Assembly: GCF_036173125.1 (NCBI RefSeq)
Contig: NZ_CP108054.1
Span: 3,410,001-3,474,000, forward strand
DNA from: Streptomyces sp. NBC_00286
GTDB taxonomy: Bacteria > Actinomycetota > Actinomycetes > Streptomycetales > Streptomycetaceae
Direction: 5' to 3'
Length of the DNA: 64,000 nucleotides
Shown: positions 59,678 to 64,000 of the stretch, piece by piece
Position numbering within the stretch: the stretch's first letter is position 1
How the letters are laid out: each line of letters starts with the position of its first letter
Program-made: the position numbers and the translations under genes
Notes under the pieces: model-generated
Seen by the model: only the letters and a program-made list of their open reading frames with translations
Told to the model about the DNA's origin: nothing
The model's database searches: none

Positions 59678-59733
59678 GTAGATGGGCGCCGCGTGCGATC
59701 CAAAACGGGGGAACGCATGCGGCACCCATCTAC
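59678..59733. promoter_or_regulatory. Long inverted repeat upstream of the XRE gene
   Basis: 20-nt arms at 59678-59697 and 59714-59733 pair with two wobble positions; outer ends GTAGATGGG and CCCATCTAC, inner ends TGCG/CGCA, loop 16 nt. A TAAAAT hexamer (59669-59674) adjoins. It could be a terminator for the minus-strand genes to its right or a large operator for XRE. Confidence 0.6.
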
Positions 59734-60044
59734 AACGGGGGGGCGGGCCACGGGGGACGGGTCGGGTCGGGAGCACGGGGGGAGCTCCCGACCCTGTGTG
59801 GCGTGCCCGTCATGGGCGATCGCTTGGGCACGTGGAGTCCCCTGAAGGAAGCCCTAGGCGGCACCGCACCATAGGAACCGCCACTGTCGCGGACGACCAC
59901 CGTCTTCCCGCCACCCTTACCCGATTCGGACGACACGCGGCTGGTGCCGGTGTCGCAGGCGGCGAGCGAAGGCACGGCGGCGAGGGCGGCGAGGCCGCCT
60001 GCTCCGCGCAGGAGCGCTCTACGACCGATCTGGGCATTAGTCAT
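59730..60044 (-). pseudogene. Truncated extracellular solute-binding protein (PotD-like)
   Basis: N-terminal fragment of a lipoprotein: MTNAQIGRRALLRGAGGLAA with a Tat-like RR motif, lipobox LAAC, then KTVVVRDSGGSYGA, the usual first strand of PotD-type binding proteins. After about 60 residues, homologous sequence ends and an unrelated Pro/Arg-rich frame of about 45 residues continues to a stop. A normal protein would have about 350 residues. Likely remnant of the transporter once serving the catabolic genes to the right. Confidence 0.7.
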
Positions 60045-60121
60045 GACAAATCTTGTGGAAGTAGGGCATGGGGACCAGCTCAGTGGGATGGGGGCGGTTC
60101 AGTGGGCGGATAGGAGGCCCG

Positions 60122-61093
60122 TCAGTCGTGGGGGGTGGCGATGGCGGCGAGGTGCGTGCCGGGGCGGACGGAGAGCCCGTTCATGCAGTAGATGATCGTT
60201 CCGGTGGAGACGGCGGCGACCTTGTGCTCGGCGCCGTCGACCGGGTCGATGATGCGGCCGATGGTCTGCCCCTCGGTCACCTCGTCACCGGTGGCCGCGT
60301 CCGGGTACCAGAGGCCTGCGACCGGAGACTCGACCTCGCCCGTCCAGATCCAGTCGCGCGGCTGCACGGTCACCGGTGCGAGGTGCTGCGGCGCCTCGAT
60401 GACGCCGAGGTGGTGCAGCAGCCGGTACAGCGCGTCGAGCAGCCTGCGCACGGTGGCGGGGTCACGGTCACCGAGTTGCCCGGTCTCGACGAGGATCGCG
60501 GGGACACCCTGCCGGTTCGCCGCGGCGTGGCTGTTGCCGCCGTCCGGGCTGGTGCCGAAGATGACCCGGTCGTATCCGACCGCGTGGGCCATCGCCTTGA
60601 TCTTCCCGCCCAGCTCGTCGTCGGAGGTCAGACGGTAACCGACGAAGTCGAGCAGATGCTGGTCGATGCCGCCGCTGTGCAGGTCCACGTAAGCGTCGGC
60701 GCCGTCAATCAGGTGCTCGAACAGCCAGGCCGCCATCCGGTCGGTGGGGCCGCCGTCCTTGTCGCCGGGGAAGACGCGATTGATGTTGACGCCGTCCAGC
60801 GGGGAGATGTTGAGCCTGCCCCCGTAGACGGCCGGGGGGTTGGCCACGGGGCAGATCACGACCTGGCCGGCGATGTCGTCCGGTTCCAGCAGTCCGGCCA
60901 GGCGGGTGGCCGCGTCGACGCCGATGAACTCGCCACCGTGGACGCCGCCGGTGATGACGACCCTGGGGCCGGGTCGGGATCCGTTGACGAGGATCAGGGG
61001 CACCTCCACTGTCGTGGTGCCTAGGTCGGCGGGCAGGCTCCCGCGGGTTTTCTGGCCGGGCTCGGCCCTCAGCGGGCCGATGGTCAGCGTCAT
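60122..61093 (-). CDS. Succinylglutamate desuccinylase/aspartoacylase family zinc hydrolase
   Basis: 323 residues. Zinc motif GGVHGGEFIGVD (HxxE, His and Glu ligands) and DLHSGG (third His), with NINRVFPGDKDG; Glu in AILVETGQLGDRD is the probable catalytic base. The C-terminal beta-barrel domain resembles N-acetyl-diaminobutyrate deacylase-type members (VTVQPRDWIWTGEVESPVAG). Releases an acyl group from an amino compound. First of several minus-strand catabolic genes with an oxidase gene 18 bp away, suggesting an acylated N-methyl or amino acid substrate. Confidence 0.85.
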   Translation of the reverse strand: MTLTIGPLRAEPGQKTRGSLPADLGTTTVEVPLILVNGSRPGPRVVITGGVHGGEFIGVDAATRLAGLLEPDDIAGQVVICPVANPPAVYGGRLNISPLDGVNINRVFPGDKDGGPTDRMAAWLFEHLIDGADAYVDLHSGGIDQHLLDFVGYRLTSDDELGGKIKAMAHAVGYDRVIFGTSPDGGNSHAAANRQGVPAILVETGQLGDRDPATVRRLLDALYRLLHHLGVIEAPQHLAPVTVQPRDWIWTGEVESPVAGLWYPDAATGDEVTEGQTIGRIIDPVDGAEHKVAAVSTGTIIYCMNGLSVRPGTHLAAIATPHD

Positions 61094-61111
61094 GGCTTTC
61101 CTCGTTCGGGC

Positions 61112-62251
61112 TCAGGCCGCGGTGCGGCCGTTTGTGGTGATGAAGTCGATCGGCTGGGAGGTGCGGCCTTCCAGGGCGAGGTCCGCGGCGATGTCGCCCA
61201 TGGCGGGCGAGAGCTTGAAGCCCTGGCCGGAGAAGCCGGCCAGCAGGACGATGTCGTCACAGCCCGGCAGGGGGCCGACCAGCGGCCTGGTGCTGTCGGT
61301 GTAGCCCTCCATGAAGACGGACAGGCGCACCGGATCGGGGTTCAGGCCGGGCAGGTGGCGCCGCACCGCCGTGGTGAAGGACTCCAGTTCCTCCGGTGCG
61401 ACGGTCCGGTTCAGGCGGTTCGGGTCGTCCACGGGCTTGTGGTGGGGCTGGGGCAGGCCGAGCTTGACGGTCAGGCCGTCCGGGGACGGGATGCCGTAGA
61501 AGGGGATGTCGCCGCAGCGGATGAAGGCGGGACGCCCGGCGTCTGCCGGGTGGTCCTCGTGGGGCAGGAACCAGGCGCTGATCGCGCGGTAGACGTTCAC
61601 TTCCCACGGCAGGTCGGGCAGCAGGTCGCCCACCCAGGGGCCGGGGGTGACGACGGCGGCGTCGAAGCGCTCGGTGTCGGTGTCGGTGCGGATCTCCACG
61701 CCTCCGCCGGGGACGGGAGTGACTTCCCGCACCGGGGTGTAGCGGCGGATTTGGGCGCCCAGTTCCTCGGAACGTCGGGCCGCGGTCTGGACCGTCAGCT
61801 CGGGGCGGATGAAGCCCGCGTGGGAGTCGAGGAGCACCAGGTCGCCCTCGTCGACGCGGAACTGTGGGAAGCGCTTGGCCATCGCCTCGGCGTCGATCAC
61901 CTCGTGGTCGAGGCCGTGCTCGGCGATGCCGTCCATGACGGTACGCATCTCGGGGTGGTCGGCCGGCCCCATGACCAGGGCTCCGGTCAGGCGGCGCAGC
62001 TCCCGTCCGGTCTCCGCCTGCAACTGCTTCCAGAGAAGGTCGGCGTGCCGGACGAGCGGCACATAGCGGCTGTCGTGGGTCTGCACGCTGCGGAAGACCC
62101 GGGTCTCACCGCCTGCGGCGCTGCGGTCGTGGCCGGGCGCGAAGCGGTCGTAGCCGACGACCTCGGCACCCCGGGCCGCCAGCCGCCAAGCGGCCTGGCT
62201 GCCCATCGTTCCCACACCGACCACGGCGACACGCTTCTTCCCAGCTGACAC
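61112..62251 (-). CDS. FAD-dependent oxidase, sarcosine/N-methyltryptophan oxidase family
   Basis: 379 residues. Rossmann motif VAVVGVGTMGSQAAWRLAAR, with GGETRVFRSVQTHDSRYVPL typical of the MSOX/MTOX family and LAGFSGQGFKLSPAMGDIAA at the C-terminus. GTG at 62251 with AAAGGAAG upstream. Odd: the Cys that covalently binds FAD in monomeric sarcosine oxidase (VCMY region) appears as Phe here (SVFMEGY), and FSGHGFK is FSGQGFK, so flavin may be non-covalent. Substrate unknown; probably an N-methyl amino acid or related secondary amine. Operon with the deacylase-like gene. Confidence 0.87.
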   Translation of the reverse strand: MSAGKKRVAVVGVGTMGSQAAWRLAARGAEVVGYDRFAPGHDRSAAGGETRVFRSVQTHDSRYVPLVRHADLLWKQLQAETGRELRRLTGALVMGPADHPEMRTVMDGIAEHGLDHEVIDAEAMAKRFPQFRVDEGDLVLLDSHAGFIRPELTVQTAARRSEELGAQIRRYTPVREVTPVPGGGVEIRTDTDTERFDAAVVTPGPWVGDLLPDLPWEVNVYRAISAWFLPHEDHPADAGRPAFIRCGDIPFYGIPSPDGLTVKLGLPQPHHKPVDDPNRLNRTVAPEELESFTTAVRRHLPGLNPDPVRLSVFMEGYTDSTRPLVGPLPGCDDIVLLAGFSGQGFKLSPAMGDIAADLALEGRTSQPIDFITTNGRTAA

Positions 62252-62408
62252 AGGACTTCCTTTCGTATCGCCGGGCCACAACTGGGCCCCGAGCGTGAGG
62301 ATGCTTGGTAGCGACTGAAGGGGGCGCGCCCTGGGGCCCCAACGCTCGCAGGCGTCCCGGGTTCGGGGATCCACCCCAGCCCCGGACCCTTTCCATCGTG
62401 CCACAATG

Positions 62409-62428
62409 TGGTACAGCATGCTGGTATT
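62409..62428 (-). promoter_or_regulatory. Palindromic operator candidate upstream of the oxidase gene
   Basis: CAGCATGCTG (62414-62423), a 10-bp perfect palindrome flanked by GGTA/GGTAT-like sequence, 160 bp upstream of the oxidase start. The form resembles GntR-family sites. The rest of the 300-bp gap 62252-62552 has no gene. Confidence 0.4.
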
Positions 62429-62552
62429 CGGCACAGAGTGACAGCGGCTTAGGGGGGAGTCAAGAGATTCATCCGATGGCCGTGTGACTCGACCTCACCC
62501 CGCCCGTGACCTTGCTCGGTCGCTTCTTCTGGGCTCCCGGGGGCGGCTCTCG

Positions 62553-63212
62553 CTACAGACCCACCACGGGGGCCAGTTGGGATCGGATGGTTCCTGCGTG
62601 GGGCTGAAGGGAGCCGTCGAAGGCGGCGGATCCGATGGTGAAGGCGTCGGCTCCAGCTGATGCGAGTGCCTGTATCTGGTCGGTGCTGGTGATGGAGCCT
62701 GCGATGACCAGGCGGCCGGTGGTGGCGGCGCGGGCGGCGCGGACCAGGTCGAGGGGGTCGGCATCGGTGGCGCGATAGGCGAGAAGGTCGACGCCGGCGC
62801 AGCCCGCCGCTTCCGCCTGTCGGCAGTCGTCGGCGATGCGGTCCGGGTCGCCGGCGAGGCGGGTGGGGTGCCCGAGGGGTTCTCCGGCGAAGGGCAGGTA
62901 GCCGATGGACGTGCCCTGCAGGAGATCGAGGGTCTCCTCGATCCAGGTGCCGCCCATCAGCCAGTCGACGCCGAGTTCGGTGGCTGTCCGTACGGAGGCA
63001 AGTGCCTGGTCCCGGTCGGTGCTGACGACTTCGAGGTAGGTGGTGGCGCCCATGTCCTTGATGCGGGCGTGCAGTTGGGTGAGGGTGTCGCGGTCGACGC
63101 CGATGTCCTTGAATCCGATGTGGGTGATGCCGAGGTCCTTGATGGTGTCGAGGACCTCGAGGCAGTCGGTGACGGTGCGGTCGTCGCGAGTGAGCATGAA
63201 GATGAAGTCCAC
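62553..63212 (-). CDS. TIM-barrel protein, phosphate-binding type, role unknown
   Basis: 219 residues. MDFIFMLTRDDRTVTDCLEV, LGITHIGFKDIGVDRDTL, DWLMGGTWIEETLDLLQG, GVDLLAYRATDADPLDLVRA and a C-terminal ASAGADAFTIGSAAFDG with RLVIAGSITSTDQIQALASA, which matches the standard phosphate-binding loops of HisA/HisF/TrpA-like barrels. Reaction unassigned. It precedes a PdxA-like dehydrogenase, so an aldolase or isomerase acting on a phosphorylated sugar acid is a reasonable guess. GTG at 63212 with GAAGGA upstream. Confidence 0.7.
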   Translation of the reverse strand: MDFIFMLTRDDRTVTDCLEVLDTIKDLGITHIGFKDIGVDRDTLTQLHARIKDMGATTYLEVVSTDRDQALASVRTATELGVDWLMGGTWIEETLDLLQGTSIGYLPFAGEPLGHPTRLAGDPDRIADDCRQAEAAGCAGVDLLAYRATDADPLDLVRAARAATTGRLVIAGSITSTDQIQALASAGADAFTIGSAAFDGSLQPHAGTIRSQLAPVVGL

Positions 63213-63268
63213 GGTGTCCTTCGGCTTTCTGTTCCGGTTTTTGTTCCGGGTTGATGTGAGTCGGTGGG

Positions 63269-64000
63269 TCAGGGGCGGGCCGGTGCCCCTGAGGACAGGC
63301 GGTCGGCGTGAGTCAGGGCGGTGAGCAGGCTGGTGTGGTCGGCCGTGCCCAGACCGGCGATGTCGAAGGCGGTGCCGTGGTCGACGCTGGTGCGGACGAA
63401 CGGAAGACCGATGGTGATGTTGACGCCGTGTTCGATCCCGAGGTACTTGACGGGGATCAGACCCTGGTCGTGGTACTGGGCGACCACGGCGTCGAAGGCT
63501 CCGGCGCGGGCTCGCATGAAGACGGTGTCGGCGGGCCAGGGTCCGCTGGCCTGGATGCCTTCGCTCTGAGCGGCCTCGATGGCGGGGGTGATGATGTCCA
63601 GGTCCTCGCGGCCGAAAAGGCCGTTCTCCCCTGCGTGGGGGTTGAGGCCGGCGACGGCGATGCGAGGGGCGGGCAGGCCGCCGCGCTGGAGTGTGCGGTG
63701 GGTGAGGCGGATGATGTCGAGTTCGCGTGCGGTGGTGATCGCGTCGATCGCGGTGCGCAGGGACTGGTGCACGGTGACCAGGACGGTCCGCAGCTCGTCG
63801 GTGGCCATCATCATCGCGTAGTCCTTGGTGCCGGACAGGTCGGCGAGGATCTCGGTGTGCCCGGGGTAGGGCACGCCGGACATGCGCAGCGCTTCCTTGT
63901 TGATCGGCGCGGTCACCAGGGCCCGTACCTCGTGGGCCATCGCGAGCTGGATACCGCGGCGGACGTACTGGAAGGACGCCGCTCCCGCGCGGGCGTCGAG
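63269..64000 (-). CDS. PdxA/PdxA2-family 4-phospho-hydroxyacid dehydrogenase (partial, N-terminus beyond right edge)
   Basis: About 243 residues visible from LDARAGAASFQYVRRGIQLA through the C-terminus. Motifs TAPINKEALRMSGVPYPGHT (substrate), AGLNPHAGENGLFGREDLD (metal/NAD region), DTVFMRARAGAFDAVVAQYH and DQGLIPVKYLG match PdxA; metal-binding His residues are in PGHTE, NPHAGE and YHDQG. PdxA makes a pyridoxal-phosphate precursor, while PdxA2 acts in D/L-threonate or erythronate catabolism. With a TIM barrel and catabolic enzymes beside it, the PdxA2 role is favoured. The start codon is outside the window. Confidence 0.9.
   Translation of the reverse strand, partial: LDARAGAASFQYVRRGIQLAMAHEVRALVTAPINKEALRMSGVPYPGHTEILADLSGTKDYAMMMATDELRTVLVTVHQSLRTAIDAITTARELDIIRLTHRTLQRGGLPAPRIAVAGLNPHAGENGLFGREDLDIITPAIEAAQSEGIQASGPWPADTVFMRARAGAFDAVVAQYHDQGLIPVKYLGIEHGVNITIGLPFVRTSVDHGTAFDIAGLGTADHTSLLTALTHADRLSSGAPARP

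Overview
The window is high-GC actinobacterial DNA, almost certainly the chromosome of a Streptomyces. GTG and TTG starts are frequent, stop and start codons often overlap as ATGA or GTGA, and the gene families are typical: a BldK-like oligopeptide permease, a PAS/GAF/SpoIIE-type phosphatase with HATPase proteins, an ECF sigma with a CU044_5270 partner, serpin, and an IrrE/MAB_1171c module. Several intergenic regions carry related GC-rich dispersed repeats.

Layout. 1-8.6 kb (minus): an oligopeptide ABC operon (permease, lipoprotein, permease, running off the left edge), typA, and a second large peptide-binding lipoprotein. 8.9-12.8 kb (plus): a small conserved gene and a succinate dehydrogenase/fumarate reductase operon (sdhC, sdhA, sdhB), closed by a 21-bp-arm hairpin shared with the convergent phosphatase gene. 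12.9-17.3 kb (minus): phosphatase, HATPase, NUDIX, small ORF. 17.35-18.63 kb: a gene-free block with a 74-bp x 5 tandem array and a 33-bp x 4 array. 18.6-29.3 kb: GntR regulator, DUF4190-type membrane protein, serpin, secreted S8 protease, ECF sigma operon, SNF2 helicase, and a YefM/RelE-type toxin-antitoxin pair next to a VapC remnant. 29.5-37.2 kb: CPBP protease with a NarL-type two-component system, an OmpR-type two-component system whose regulator carries an in-frame repeat insertion, an ABC-2 exporter, and RidA. 37.4 kb: WYL regulator.

38.4-53.7 kb is the most interesting part: a probable biosynthetic cluster. Two genes resemble GriI/GriH (3-amino-4-hydroxybenzoate from aspartate semialdehyde and dihydroxyacetone phosphate). 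There are two adenylate-forming ligases, two acyl carrier proteins, a ketosynthase, a short cysteine-less ketosynthase partner, an SDR, and an ATC-hydrolase-like protein. An FAD enzyme and a fumarase-superfamily lyase resemble CreE/CreD, which make nitrous acid from aspartate through nitrosuccinate. An MFS transporter lies divergently upstream. The gene set resembles the avenalumic acid/p-coumaric acid (ava/cma) clusters, where a highly reducing type II polyketide synthase extends 3,4-AHBA and an ATP-dependent diazotase then removes the amino group. A 245-bp direct duplication of the SDR 3' end flanks the nitrous-acid gene pair.

53.9-64 kb: an endonuclease/phosphatase-family protein, a methyltransferase, PAP2 / MAB_1171c-like / IrrE-like / XRE genes, a truncated solute-binding protein, and a catabolic set (aspartoacylase-like, sarcosine-oxidase-like, TIM barrel, PdxA-like) running off the right edge. 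No rRNA, tRNA, CRISPR array or intact insertion sequence was seen.
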